Position numbers and translations under genes: made by a program. Shown in pieces: positions 34,785 through 46,232 of a DNA stretch of 64,000 nt. Below the pieces are notes generated by a model. That model did not search any database. It was given only the letters and a program-made list of their open reading frames with translations, and was not told the DNA's origin. The stretch is from the NCBI RefSeq assembly GCF_900497805.2, contig NW_020954556.1, positions 27,489,969 through 27,553,968 of the forward strand, read 5' to 3'. Position 1 is the first letter of the stretch; every line of letters starts with the position of its first letter. This DNA is from Vombatus ursinus. Taxonomy: Eukaryota; Chordata; Mammalia; Diprotodontia; Vombatidae.

Positions 34785-35480
34785 TATTTCCATGTACCTG
34801 ATCCATTTCCATATCCCCCTCTAATCTCCTTTTGCAATATACCTTCTAAAGTCCCAACTCTATTGTTAACAAACTGGCCCTCACATTACGCTTCCTCTCA
34901 CACGCCTTCTCTCTTCTTGCAATGACAGAAACCTGCCCCATCCCTGGCTACCTTCTGCAGACGTGGATGCAGTTTCTTTCGTTCCCCCACCCCCGTCCAG
35001 TCCATCCCAACACATTTGACTAGAGAGAGGAACAGATAAATTCCTTGCTCCTCATTGTTATCTCCCTAACATTACATAATTTCTCCTTTTAGGTTTGCTG
35101 CATCCAGATTTATCACCCTATCCAGATCGGCAGTTACTACCATGCCCCGGTATATCCTCCCTTCTTTCTGAAGGAGTTTGATACCTGGTTGCTCTCTGCT
35201 TATGCTTGGGGACTTCAATATATATGTTGACATCAACTCAAACATCTAAATTGCCATCATCAACCTCTTAAATTTCTTTGACCCTTCACCTTGCTGAGAC
35301 AATCCCTGTTCTTCACTGCACCTTAGACACAGAGAGAAATGGCCATTCCGTTTATCTCATCACTCCCAAAATATTCCACCACCACCACAAGCATTCACCC
35401 CATCCAACCCCATGTTAGGGCTAAGTCCTACCCACCTGCCTGCCCTCAGGCCTAAGTACTGATGTCAATGCAGAGAATGC
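34785..35480 (+). mobile_element. L2/CR1-clade LINE, endonuclease part, sense
   Basis: ACAGAAACCTGCCCCATCCC matches the endonuclease ETW-type block. Further on the + strand reads LGDFNIYVDIN around 35208-35240, the conserved GDFN motif, and an HxVYLITP-like phrase near 35350. No open frame spans it. Confidence 0.65.
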
Positions 35481-36300
35481 CTGTCTCTAAATCGCTGTTC
35501 TTTCTCATATGCTCAAAGAAAGCCAAAAGATAGGTAGCCAAAGATCCGTCTAGGCTAATACACATCCTGTAGCTGTCACACGCAAGTGGCCACCATTTCT
35601 GTCAGGTAGGAGAGGGCTCTCAGGGCTTTCACTAAGACTCCATCTACCAGAGCCCCTCACTTACATTTCACCAGAAGTCCTAGAGAGAGAAATAGTTACA
35701 GTTCACAACTCCAGAGAGAGAAAACAAAAGTAATCTCTCCCTTTAAACTGATATAACTGCCTCCTCTACCACCATTCCCATTTAGGACTTCAGCAAATCA
35801 GCTAGTGTTGTTTTATACATATCCCCAATTCTGGACAGATCTCTGAGGTCTGAAGAAGCTCAAGAACTGTTCTTTCTAGTGTCTTCCTGCCCAGAGGCTT
35901 GTACTAAAGAGTCTCAATGACGTCCAAGTGGAACATTTCTTAAACCTAAATTATCCATTTAGCATAGTCTTAGATAATTCCAAAATTATAGTCTTCAGGG
36001 GCCCAGGCCTACCATAGCTGATAGGCCTGGAGATCACAATAACTGCCAAAGTGCAAAGTTATGTAAATTCAAGAAATGGCATTTCACGTTGTTTAATTTC
36101 CTGATATATAGTTCACAAAGACCAAGAACAATTTGATATCTCTCTCTAATTCATGAGTGCTTGTAGCCCATTTATTTTCTAATCTCATCTGGTCAGTAGG
36201 GCTCCCTCCTCATCCCATTAACAGGACTTGAGGTATGCGGATGCAAGTGTCATGATAGATAACTGCCACTCAGATCTGCATAGGGTGATGAATCTGACAT
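35481..36300. other. Unassigned sequence
   Basis: No recognised family. It contains an imperfect palindrome CCAGGCCTA...TAGGCCTGG at about 36004-36031. Confidence 0.35.
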
Positions 36301-37025
36301 GCTACTTTCTTCTCTGTTATGACACTATACTGCCTCAATTTACTTTAAGAAAATTCAAATTAAATTTACCCTTTTTGAAGAAAAAACTTTCCTCAGTTTG
36401 AGTGTCTGAGCTTTAATCTGGAATTTTTAAATGTTGATGTGGTTGCGGTCTTTTGAAGGCCTTTGGGCATGAGGCTGATTGATAAAATGTGGTTGTAGTT
36501 ATTGGCATGCCTGTGCAACAAAGCACTTGAGAAGAGTGACTGACAGGCGTGGGGTGCGTATCAGAGAAAACCTATGCTCATGTCTGCTTCAGTGGCTTTA
36601 TTAGCTACACCCTGCTTGTAAATTGTAAACTGTCATTCAAGGCAATATAGTGATATTTAAAACAAGCCAGCTTTGGATACCCCCAACTTCTTTTATGTTT
36701 TAATGCCTAAAGGTAAATTTAGAAAATGCTTCTTTGTTTTGCCTCGTAAAAATACCTATTCAAAAAGAAAAGAAAAACACAAACCTCTATAGTGAAGAGT
36801 AATTAAAATAATATTTCATACTATACTTTTACCAAAATTGTACATTATCACCATAAGAATTGGTTAATTCATGATATCAAAACTTCATTGATTTTAAATT
36901 AGTTGAGGACAAAGACAATGTTATTACACCACAGGATCATTTAAATAATTTTCTTTATGCAAGTGAAATTTTTTCATTCAAAAAATTGTTAAGGTTTTTG
37001 TTTTTTTTGTTTTTTGTTTTCCTAT
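36301..37025. other. Repeat-poor AT-rich sequence, candidate conserved non-coding DNA
   Basis: No transposable element is recognised; sequence complexity is normal. It is the left part of the repeat-poor island described below. Confidence 0.35.
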
Positions 37026-37029
37026 GTAC

Positions 37030-37245
37030 TTCATGGTGTAATGGATACAGAACCAAGAAGAACTGGGGTCAAGTCTTCTCTCTGCCACATACTAGTTGTG
37101 TGAGGCTGGGCAAGTCACTTAAGGCCTCTCAGGCAATTCTCTAAGATGATAAAAAAAAAATTCCAGAGATGGTGCCAGCATGCTTTGGTGGAAAGGGTTC
37201 CTCACCAAGAGCTTCCTACTAATGAAATCACAGGTCCAATTAAAA
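37030..37245 (+). mobile_element. MIR-like CORE-SINE with CAGGCAATTCTCTAAG tail
   Basis: The CORE (ACTAGTTGTGTGAGGCTGGG, CAAGTCACTTAAGGCCTCTC) is followed by CAGGCAATTCTCTAAGATGA and the 3' part GGGTTCCTCACCAAGAGCTT, AATGAAATCACAGGTCC. The same 3' layout appears at 40965, 52640 and 56345, defining one subfamily. Confidence 0.75.
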
Positions 37246-39665
37246 TAACAACCTTAATAATTTACCAATATGTATTGCATGAAAAGACTTCTTGATACCA
37301 AATACTTTACTGGAGACCTTTTTAATCTTACTTTTTAAGATTATGTCTCTGTGCATAAAACCATCGCTTCAGTAATTCAGTATTTCAAGAGATTTTTTAC
37401 TTCATCAACATGTAGGGTACTCCCTACACTTCTGCAGAATATGGCCCTTTTGCCCTTATGTAGATGAATTCATAAATTGCTGTGGCCCAAAAAAATTGAC
37501 CATGTCAGGGTCAACTTTCTGGTGATGAACCTCTCTGGACTTAGCTAGGCTGCTCATCAAACAAAAAGTCTACTGCACGGCCATGCTCGGTTGGGGCTTC
37601 CAGAGATTGTATGCCTGGTGTCACCCCACACCTTCCTCCCCCCCACCCCACACACATAGGAGTAGGACTTTGAAAGAAGATTAAAAAGTATTATGACTCT
37701 ATTCCGCTGGAGGCATGCTGTGTTTTATGGAAGAAATATTTTAATTCTATACACTCTGAGTCCTAAATTAAAATGTGGCATATATATACATATATATATA
37801 TGTACATACATATACATAGTTAAAAGGGATATATGTAACTCATACCTCTAGACAAACCTTGCAGTAAGAAATGATGAGAGACGTAAAGTACACTATTTTC
37901 TGAAGCATAATGTATTTATAGCTGGATGATTTTTTGAATTTCAAATGAGTTTTAACATGACTATTTTTAGCTTTAAAAAGCTTTTAATGGTCTAGATTTC
38001 AATAACTTAATGGTCTCATTTAGCTTTCTACGAGATTAGATCGTTAAAGAGTTCAGTCCGTTGAAAATGAATTATCAAATTAAATCTGGTCGGTGCTTAA
38101 ACTTTGAGTTAAAGTGTATTTGGTGTATTCACTAACTCAGTGATGAGAAACTGTGCTTCTAATTTTTCATTTCTGAAGGACAGATCTATGCAGGCAGTTT
38201 TAAGGGAGAAAGGTGGTCTAGTCTTTCTTGGACAAAATAACCAATGACTGTCTGATGAAACCAATTTATCTGACAAGCAAGAAAATTTTAACACCTGTAG
38301 GTTTTAGATATTTAAGCTCAAACCAGTTCTGAAGTAACAAGAAAGAGAAAGCAAACAGTTCAGATTTCAGTCACTTTTCAGCTAAACACATCAATGTGTG
38401 CACTGGTCCATTAATTATTTGGCCCTATACAACTTGACACATTAGTCTCTCCATTTGCCTTTGGATGGCAGCTTTGAGGTGAGAAAGTATGAGGTTTTTT
38501 TTTTAAGTTGTTTCAAATGTCCTAACATATATAGAGAGTTTGATATATAGATATGTGTGTATATATGAGCATAAAGTACTTTGTTAATTTCAAGGTGCAG
38601 CTAACTAGTTTGTAAATGATTGTGGAAAACTGCACTCATAGATAAGCAAATAACTTGTTATTTTGCTCTGTGTTTCAACTATTTAACATGAAAATTTGAA
38701 AGGTCATTCATATGTTACTTTTAAGCCATATTTCCAATGAAATAATGTAACTATAGAAATCAGATTTCGTTTGAAATATCCTGCCCTTTGCTGGACAAAT
38801 AAAATATGTTTTAAAGAACATTAGTTTTTTTTTTAATGTTGTAACTGTCTTATTTCTGAAAGTCATGGGAAAAACGTACCACCAAGTTACTGAATTTGTT
38901 TTCTAAGCTGTCTTTAAAATCTTGATAGCTATATAAAAATTATTAATGATGAAAGAATAAATAACTAAATGGAGGTAATGAAAAATCATGCCGTAAAACA
39001 TATTCTAGGGTATCTATTATATGTGTTATAGATACTAGACTTAATAATATATATCTTTAAATTATGACTTCAAGACAGTCATAATTTAGGTGAGTAATAA
39101 TTATATATGTTAACAGTCTTAAATACATCTTTATAAAATTTATTAAAATTCTTTGTGGATAAAATATCTGGCAAGCAGAATTACTATTTTCTTTTATAGA
39201 ATGTATGCAGCACTTTAAGACTGTTTGTCCTAGTTAGGACCTTTGTAGCTTGAAGAGCCAAGTTCAAAAAATCAAAAGTATATATGCTAGCAGCTGTTTT
39301 TGTGTAGGTATGTGTTTATGTGTTTTAAGATATAGCATGTTTCTCATATTTTTAATCAGACTTTGTTTTTATCATATTTGTCAACATTTTTTATTTTTAT
39401 GAGAAGAGTAGGCATCAAGAGAGATTTTTTTAAAATGCGAGTGGTTGCGAATTTATCAAGGTCAACATGAGTTCACTAGGATAATTTTACATTTGAGGCA
39501 AAATATACAACACAGTATGCCAAACTATGTAATTTTAACTTACTGATTTTTTTTTTATCAAAGATATCCCTGAAAATTACTAGAGCAAGTCACATAACTT
39601 TGCTGACTGGTTCAAATATAAATTCATATTATTTAATATCAACTGGGGCTACACTGCTACATAGT
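37246..39665. other. Repeat-poor AT-rich island, candidate conserved regulatory sequence
   Basis: Roughly 2.4 kb without a recognised SINE or LINE, apart from a TA-rich run at 37775-37820. The density of non-repeated homeodomain-like TAATTA/ATTA words around 38000-38480, for example CCATTAATTATTTGG at 38409, is the kind of sequence seen in developmental enhancers. Conservation cannot be judged from one sequence. No ORF of note; 38109-38294 is short and unsupported. Confidence 0.3.
37775..37820. repeat. (TA)n/(CATA)n simple repeat
   Basis: CATATATATACATATATATA and continuing CATA units. Confidence 0.85.
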
Positions 39666-39669
39666 AATT

Positions 39670-40240
39670 CTTTTATTCTTTGACAGACTCTCCTTCATGT
39701 GCCCCAAAGTGCCTATTCCAAGCCTTCTCCTTTTTCCTCAAATCCTTGCCTTAATTCTAGTCCCTGTTTCTGAACAAATGGCTTAATATTCTATTTCTGG
39801 GAAAAAAAAAAAAAAACGAGACCTCATCTCCTCTATTCCATACCTCAAAATTTCTCTCTATCTTCTAACCCTCTCTTCTTTTGCCCTAGTCTCTGAGGAA
39901 GAAGTGGCCCTTCTCCTTGGCAAAACTAAATCCTCTACTGTTCCTTCCATCCCATTTTCCCCTGTATCCTCCAACAACTCACCAACTCAATCATTCTCCC
40001 TATCACTCTCCTCTTGAGTCTCTCACTATCTTCTAGCTTCTTCAAAGCTCTCTACCAAAATGCTCAGGTCTCCCCAGCCTTAAAACTTTGACTTGAGTTT
40101 GCCATCCCCTCCTTGTCTATCACTCCTGTCTTTCGCTACCCAACTCCTAGAGAGAGTGTTCCACGTTTCATGCCTCAACTTTTCACCATCTCACCCTTTG
40201 ATATCTGCTTTCTCAAGCTTGAGGATGCGTGTTAGATCCT
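39670..40240 (+). mobile_element. L2-clade LINE, pre-RT and RT region, sense
   Basis: GTCTCTGAGGAAGAAGTGGC, CCTTGGCAAAACTAAATCCT, CCAACAACTCACCAACTCAA, TGCTCAGGTCTCCCCAGCCT and CCAACTCCTAGAGAGAGTGT follow the order of the L2 RT N-terminal half. An A-run sits at 39809-39823. No intact frame. Confidence 0.72.
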
Positions 40241-40244
40241 GACC

Positions 40245-40612
40245 AGCTTTCACAGAATTGGAAGGGACCTCAAAGCCTCTTGGTCCAACATCATATGTGA
40301 ATAAGAATCCTTCCTACAGCTTACCTAGCAAGGTGTCATGAGTCCAAATGAGGCAGAACCTCTTACTACCCATTCTATTCTTGGAGAGCTCTAATCGTTA
40401 GGAAGTTTTTCTTTTCATCAAGCCTAAATTTGCTTCCAGGCAACTGTGCACTCACTTCTTCTAGTTATGTCATCTAGGGACAATAGAAGAAAACAAATCC
40501 CTCTTCCAAGAGATGGCCCTTCAGATATATGTCAAAACCTTCATCTTCTTTTCTTCAGGATAAATATCCCCAATCTTTGTGTAGCATAACCTCACCTCCA
40601 TCTCATAGAATC
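40245..40612 (-). mobile_element. CR1/L3 LINE 3' end, antisense
   Basis: ACAGAATTGGAAGGGACCTC, AATCGTTAGGAAGTTTTTCT, TCCCTCTTCCAAGAGATGGC, CTTCAGGATAAATATCCCCA correspond in order to the reverse CR1/L3 3' region (the chicken CR1 phrase TTGGAAGGGACCT is recognisable). Confidence 0.78.
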
Positions 40613-40614
40613 CC

Positions 40615-40757
40615 TGGCTTTATTCAGAGCATAGCTCAGGGAGTTGCTACCACCTGCCATCTTCTATATGAGATCTTTCCTGGTCCTCCCTAATCCTTCA
40701 CCCCCATTTATTCTCTCTCTTGAAATTCTTGTATGAACTTTGTATTGGTGTATATTT
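40615..40757 (+). mobile_element. L2-clade 3'UTR fragment, sense
   Basis: CATAGCTCAGGGAGTTGCTA, GAGATCTTTCCTGGTCCTCC and TTGAAATTCTTGTATGAACT resemble the L2 3'UTR. It ends where a mariner-like element begins. Confidence 0.5.
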
Positions 40758-40760
40758 GTA

Positions 40761-40945
40761 CAGGATGTTCCAAAAGTCTCAGCGCAAATTTAAAAGCTAT
40801 TAAAGCTTATTAAACAGATGGTTTGTGAGCACTTAGGGAATTAGTGATCCTTAGGAGCCAGAGTGCTAAAAACTAAGAACAAGGTGTGCCCGTGCTTTGC
40901 GAACATTTAAGCTTAAAACCTCAATGAGATGTTTGGGATATCCTG
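40761..40945. mobile_element. Mariner-like MITE with TA target duplication
   Basis: A 185-bp element starts CAGGATGTTCCAAAAGTCTC and ends GAGATGTTTGGGATATCCTG, imperfect terminal inverted repeats of about 25 bp. TA dinucleotides lie on both sides (40759-40760 and 40946-40947). Sub-terminal TTAAAAGCTATTAAAGCTTA is partly mirrored by TTAAGCTTAAAACC near the right end. It has no coding capacity. Confidence 0.82.
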
Positions 40946-40964
40946 TATAAGAAGCAACAAGGTG

Positions 40965-41165
40965 TAATTTAGAAACAGTAAGGCCCCAGCCCAAGTCCCA
41001 CCTCTTATCTATTAGCTATGTAACCTCATTGAACAGTCACTTACCTTTTGCTCAGAGCCTCAGGCAACTTTCTAGGACTCCAAGTTAAGATGAGTTGCTA
41101 AATCACACCAGTGGAGGGAGTTTCCTACACTGATAACATCATAGATCCAGACTACCCACCTCCCC
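40965..41165 (+). mobile_element. MIR-like CORE-SINE with CAGGCAACTTTCTAGG tail
   Basis: CCCACCTCTTATCTATTAGC, TCAGGCAACTTTCTAGGACT, GAGGGAGTTTCCTACACTGA and CATCATAGATCCAG are the same subfamily as 37030 and 56345. Confidence 0.68.
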
Positions 41166-41218
41166 CAAAAAAGTACTTATCTGTACATCCCACCATAAGA
41201 ATGTGAGATCCTCTAAGA

Positions 41219-41545
41219 CATCTCCAAAGGTCTCATGATAGAAAATGCTATTCACATCCAAAGAAAAAACTATGGAGTTTGAATGCAGATCGAAGCATAC
41301 TATTTGCTATTTTTTTCTTCTGTTTTGTTTTGTTTCCTCTTTGTGGTGGTTCCTCCTGTTGGTTCTAATTCTTCCTTACAACATCACTAATGTGGAAATG
41401 TGTTTAATAGGAATGTATATGTATAGCCTATATCAAATTGTGCGCTGTCTTGGGGAAGGAGGTGAGGAGGGAGGGGGAGAAAAATTTAAAACTCAAAAGC
41501 TTATGGAAGTGATTGTTGATAAATCCAAATAAAGTAATAAAAAAA
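41219..41545 (+). mobile_element. L1 LINE 3'UTR, sense, heavily 5'-truncated
   Basis: AAAATGCTATTCACATCCAA, GTGGTTCCTCCTGTTGGTTC, GCCTATATCAAATTGTGCGC, GTCTTGGGGAAGGAGGTGAG and a closing AATAAAGTAATAAAAA match the 3'UTR of the copy at 21690. Confidence 0.85.
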
Positions 41546-41711
41546 CAATGTAAGATCCTTGAGATCCAATGACAATTTCATTTTTGTCTTTGTACCGCCT
41601 GCTCTTAGCACAGTCCCTTGCACATGCTCAGGTTTGTTGATTTGAATAATGTGGAGGTCCTTCATCATCCTACTAATCTCTACTAGTTTCTCCCAGGTTA
41701 TCATAAAGTTA

Positions 41712-42165
41712 CAGAATCTTCCTAGTTAGAAGGGACCACCGAGGCCTTCCAGTCATAGACCCAACAAGTGCTCTTCCAGCCTTTATTTGAAAATCTCTAG
41801 GAAAGGACAACCCACCACCTTCAAAAGTAGCCCCTTGCACTTTTAAAGAGCACTCATTTTTAGATTCTTCTTCCTTACCCTGAGCCTGAATTTGTCTCTT
41901 TGCCATTTGAGTCAAGACCTCTGGGGCCAAACAGAACAGATTTAATCCCTCTTCCTAGTGGCCCCGCACTTCAAACACATTAAGATAACTAGCATTTCTT
42001 CCTCCCTAAGCCTAAATGTTTTCTTCAGGCTAAAAACCCCAGTTTAATCAATCCTCATTTGGCTAAAGGTCCTTTACCAATTTGATTGCCTTCTTCTGGT
42101 AAAATAAAATACCTGAAAATATTCCAGATGTGGACTGGCTGTAGAGCAGAAATCCTCAACTTTTT
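41712..42165 (-). mobile_element. CR1/L3 LINE 3' part, antisense
   Basis: CCTAGTTAGAAGGGACCACC, GAGGCCTTCCAGTCATAGAC, CTCTGGGGCCAAACAGAACA, CTAAATGTTTTCTTCAGGCT, TTGATTGCCTTCTTCTGGTA and AATATTCCAGATGTGGACTG. The block CTCTGGGGCCAAACAGAAC recurs at about 58158. Confidence 0.78.
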
Positions 42166-42304
42166 CTTTGCTTCTGCTCTCTCTTTTAAGAAGAATGGTC
42201 TTTGGACTTGGGAGGATAGAGCCAAAAGAGTCAGTAAGAAGTTGAAAGCCAGTATTAATTGAGGAAATGATAAAAGAGCATCCAACTGCCCTTACTATGT
42301 TTAC

Positions 42305-42545
42305 CTTTGTCAAGGCCCAGAGAAACCAAATCCTAGAGAACTGAAAGAACTGAGAGATGTGGTAGATTTAACTACTGTCTGTGATCTTTGAGAGCCTGTG
42401 GGGAACAAGAGAGGCACTGTAGGACTGAAGAAGGACCACCTTCCTGACTTTCCAAAGGGAAAGAAAGATATTCATCAAGATACAGGCTGGTGAGTTTAAT
42501 GTATTCCTGGCAAAGTTCTACAGCAAATTATTAAAGGCATGGTTA
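42305..42545 (+). mobile_element. CR1/L3-type LINE RT fragment, sense
   Basis: CAGGCTGGTGAGTTTAATGT, TTCCTGGCAAAGTTCTACAG and TATTAAAGGCATGGTTAAG resemble the RT segment that encodes a P-G-K-V-x-E-like stretch in CR1/L3. The family assignment is tentative. Confidence 0.45.
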
Positions 42546-42554
42546 AGAGCAGCT

Positions 42555-43050
42555 ATTTAATTTCACTAACATGTGGTAAGTGCCTACCATGTACAAGGGT
42601 GCTATGTCAGGAATTAGAGATACAAAGACAAATGAAACATTTCTTCCCCTCACGTAATGCACACTATATTGGGGTAGGGGTAGGGGATACTATGTACACA
42701 GAGAAGGAAATAGAAAACATATATAAAATAAATAACAAAGCAATTTCAGGACTGGAAGGGGGTTCAGGAAAGAACTCATGTAGGAGTTGGCACCCGAGCT
42801 GAACCCTGAAGGGGGATAAGAATGTCCACATTAGTGGAAGCACCTTGTGAGTAGGAATATGTGCTTATTTGTACCTGTCACATAGTAGGTGCTTACTACA
42901 TTCTTGTGGATTGATTGAAGTCATAGAAGGAGTTATCTAGGCTTAGGGGACAACCTGTGCCAAGGCATGGAGTATTGGGATGGAAATTGTCAGGTGACCC
43001 CCAACTGGAAGGCAAAAGGAGAAGGAGACAGCAGAGGGTGAGGTGGGTAG
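42555..43050 (-). mobile_element. L2-clade 3' end, antisense, with internal sense L2 3' trace
   Basis: AAGTGCCTACCATGTACAAG, GAGATACAAAGACAAATGAA and GGAGTTGGCACCCGAGCTGA run antisense. At 42875-42922 CATAGTAGGTGCTTACTACA reads in sense orientation, so two L2-end copies are nested. The antisense match resumes after it (TGCCAAGGCATGGAGTATTG). Confidence 0.6.
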
Positions 43051-43095
43051 TGTCATGGAAGCAAAACAAATTTCTTTAGTGACTGTATACACACA

Positions 43096-43155
43096 TATGC
43101 ATGTATGTATGTATGTATGTATGTATATATATATGTGTGTGTGTATGTGTGTGTA
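43096..43155. repeat. (ATGT)n/(GT)n microsatellite
   Basis: ATGT tetranucleotides grade into AT and GT repeats. Confidence 0.95.
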
Positions 43156-43159
43156 TTGT

Positions 43160-44500
43160 GGATATATTCACACATATGTCTCATTCCAAACCCCAAATCT
43201 ATCACCTCTTTGTAATGGATAGCATATTTCATCATTAGTCCTCTTGAATCATGAATAATTGTTATATTAATCATAGTTCTTATAGATTTCAAAGTTATTT
43301 GTTTTTATAGTGTTGTCATTGTATAAGTTGTTCTCATGGTTCTGCTCATTTCATTCTTCATCAGTGTCTATAAAAGTCCTCAAAAATTTTCAGTTGTATA
43401 ATAGCATAAATTCTGTTCTATACTAGTAGCTATTATATTTACATATATATATATATATATATATATATCCCATGCTATAACATAAACCTGTTCTTCAGGC
43501 TATGCTAACTTTATTCTGCATCAATTTATGTGTCTTTCCATGTCTTTTTTAAATCATCTATTTTCTCATTTCTTATAGCACAATAGTACTACATCACGGT
43601 CACATACCACAACTAATTCAGTCATTCCTCAATTTTTGCACGTCCTCTTACTTTCCAGTTGTTGTTGTTTTGGTTTTGGTTTTGTCTTTGTATCTGGTTT
43701 TTTAATCATGAATGTTTGAAAGTCCACCCTTCCATTAAAGTTCCATTTTCCTCCTATGGATTATGCTCAGGTACACAGTAAATTATTCTTGGCTATTAGC
43801 CGTTATCTTTGCCCTTAAAAATATGATATTGCAAGATTTTCACTCCTTTATAGTAATTTTTGTCAAGTCTTGTACGAGTCTGACTGTGGTTCTTCAGTAC
43901 TTGAATTCTTTATTTCTGTTTCCTGGTGACATTTTTGTATTTCACCTAGAAGCTCTGGATTTTGACTATGATATCCCTGAGAGTTTTCATTTTGAGGTTT
44001 CTTTCAGGAATTGACTGGTAGATTCTTCCTATTTCTACTTTTCCTGTGGGTTCTGTTAAATCTGGGCAATTTTTATGATTTCTTGAAATAATGGCATTCA
44101 GAATTTGTTTTGGTCATGATTTCCAGAGAGACTAATGATTCTTAAATTAGCTCTCTTTGACTTATTTTCTAGGTTAGTTGTTTTTGACAATAGATACCTA
44201 CATTTCTATTTTTTTCAGTTTTTTTTATTTTATTCTATTAGTTCTTATCTCAAGGAGTCACTGAATTCTATTTCATCTACTTTATTTTTCAGGAGTCTAC
44301 TATTTGGGTAAGATTTTCAACTTTCTCTCCTAAGCTATTTATTTTCCTTCCACTTTTTCCTCCAGAGTTCTTTTCAAATTTTTTAAACTCATTCTTCATT
44401 TCTTCAAGTTTTTCTCATAGAACTTGGAGCCATACCATTTTTAGCCTCCTGAGGCTCTGCTTATACTTATGGAAATACTCTTCTCTGAGTTTATCTCTTA
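43160..44500 (-). mobile_element. HAL1-like element, antisense (3'UTR then ORF1, no ORF2)
   Basis: The left part is a reversed L1 3'UTR (ATCACCTCTTTGTAATGGAT, TTGTTCTCATGGTTCTGCTC, TGCATCAATTTATGTGTCTT, ACCACAACTAATTCAGTCAT). From about 43690 it passes into reversed ORF1 (AGCTCTGGATTTTGACTATG, TCCCTGAGAGTTTTCATTTT, GGGCAATTTTTATGATTTCT) as in the copy at 12336-15105. A (TA)n run interrupts it at 43440-43468. The 5'UTR is mostly lost. Confidence 0.58.
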
Positions 44501-44744
44501 GGCATCTCATGACCCATATTTCTTCAAAGTATTCATTGCCTTCTTCTATTTACTAATATTTCTAGTCCCATTTCCTGATGTAAGATATTGTGCCAGGGAA
44601 AGGATCCAGTTTCTCTTACTCTTTGTAGGAGGTGGTAAAGCCTTATTTGGACTTGACAGCTGAGTGTAGGATAAATTAGAATGGGAGAAATGTGGGTCAG
44701 GGAGAACAATTAAAAGGCAATTGCAGATAGGAGAGGCATTCTTA

Positions 44745-45031
44745 AGCAATTACAGAAGTTACCTTGTATAGAATAGGGAAACAGTCAAATGGTATTTGTG
44801 TCCGATTTCTTGGATACAAGTTTGGTATCCAAAATATACAGACAACTGACACACATGTATACATATATTTATCTGTATATATATAGGTGTGAGTAATATG
44901 TGTGCATATATATATATATATACATATATATAGCCATTCCCCAATAGATAAGTGGTCAAAGGATATGATTAAACAGTTCTCAAATGAAGAATTGCAAGCT
45001 TTTAACACCTATAGGAAAGAATGCTCCAGAT

Positions 45032-45070
<39 letters not shown>

Positions 45071-45310
45071 GCATAGCAAAAAACTCTGAGGTTTTACCTC
45101 ACACCTAAAAAATTTTCCAAAGGTAACAAAAAGTGGGAATAGTCAATGTTGGAGGGGTTATGAGAGTATAGACACACTAATGCATTATTGGTGGAGCTAT
45201 GAATTAGTACATTCATTTTGGAAAACAGTTTAGGCTTGTACAAGTAAAATAATTCAAAAACTCAAACCTGTAATCCAGGGATTCCACTACTATGTATATA
45301 CTTCACTGTG
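44745..45310 (+). mobile_element. L1 LINE ORF2 end / 3'UTR, sense, with two microsatellites
   Basis: TAGCCATTCCCCAATAGATA, AGTGGTCAAAGGATATGATT, CAGTTCTCAAATGAAGAATT, TTTTACCTCACACCTAAAAA, ACACTAATGCATTATTGGTG and CTCAAACCTGTAATCCAGGG are the L1 ORF2 tail. TA-rich repeats (44870-44932) and (GA)n (45037-45067) have grown inside it. Confidence 0.8.
45037..45067. repeat. (GA)n microsatellite
   Basis: About 15 GA units embedded in the L1 copy at the place where L1 has ATTAGAGAAATGC. Confidence 0.95.
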
Positions 45311-45955
45311 TTTGGGGCCTTCAATTCCCTTGTACAGTCGAGTACATGATCTCTCCATGTGTTATCCCTTCTTCTTATTTCATAATCAGGTCATGTCTTT
45401 ACTAATCATACATGTCTCTGATTGTACTAGTTCTTGTACTAGTTCTCTTGAGCAATTCTTTGCTGGTAACATGTTATAGCCTCTCCATTGTCCTTTGGGT
45501 AAGCCACAACCTTGATTCTTCAGAGCTTATATAATATTTCAGGACTCAAAGCCAGACAACATTACCAAAAGAATATTGATGTTAAAAAAAAGATAAGTTT
45601 TTGTTTCAGGGAGAAACTGGGGTCATTAAAAGCACTGCATTATTTCCCAAAGGCAATTCAATCTGCTCTCCTTTTCAGTTCTAGTAACAGCTCATTGTGC
45701 ACTTACAAAGTCTGTTGAAGATACATCTACCGATGTACCAGTTCTATGGGTTGACCCTCCAACTGCATATCATATCAACAATAAGCATTCTTCACTTGTT
45801 TTTTGGTTTGTTTGTACTGTGTGAACAGTTAGGCCAAACTCTAGTAACTGTGGATCTCATTTAAGAGGCTGCAGTGTTTTGGAGCTAGAAGCACTCAACA
45901 CAAGCTCATTCACAAACAGAAGCATCTGGAGACAAGCAGCATCTCTAGGGAATTT
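45311..45955 (-). other. Unassigned; possibly an old RTE-clade LINE in antisense
   Basis: GGGAGAAACTGGGGTCATTA, AAAGCACTGCATTATTTCCC and AAAGGCAATTCAATCTGCTC loosely recall antisense RTE/Bov-B sequence. This is an impression only. Confidence 0.3.
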
Positions 45956-45959
45956 TTCT

Positions 45960-46181
45960 TACATTTAGACTCTAGTCTTTTTTACCTCCACTACATCTCC
46001 ATCATACGTCCCCTTCTCTATATATTCATACAACCACAACCATCCTTCAGGCCCATACCACTCTCCTGGATTTTTACAATGACCTCCTAATTGATTTCCC
46101 CACCTTAAGCCCCTCCCCACTCTAACCATCCTCCAGCACAGCCTCCAAAGTAATTTTCTCAAAGTGCAGGTCTGACTGTGT

Positions 46182-46232
<51 letters not shown>

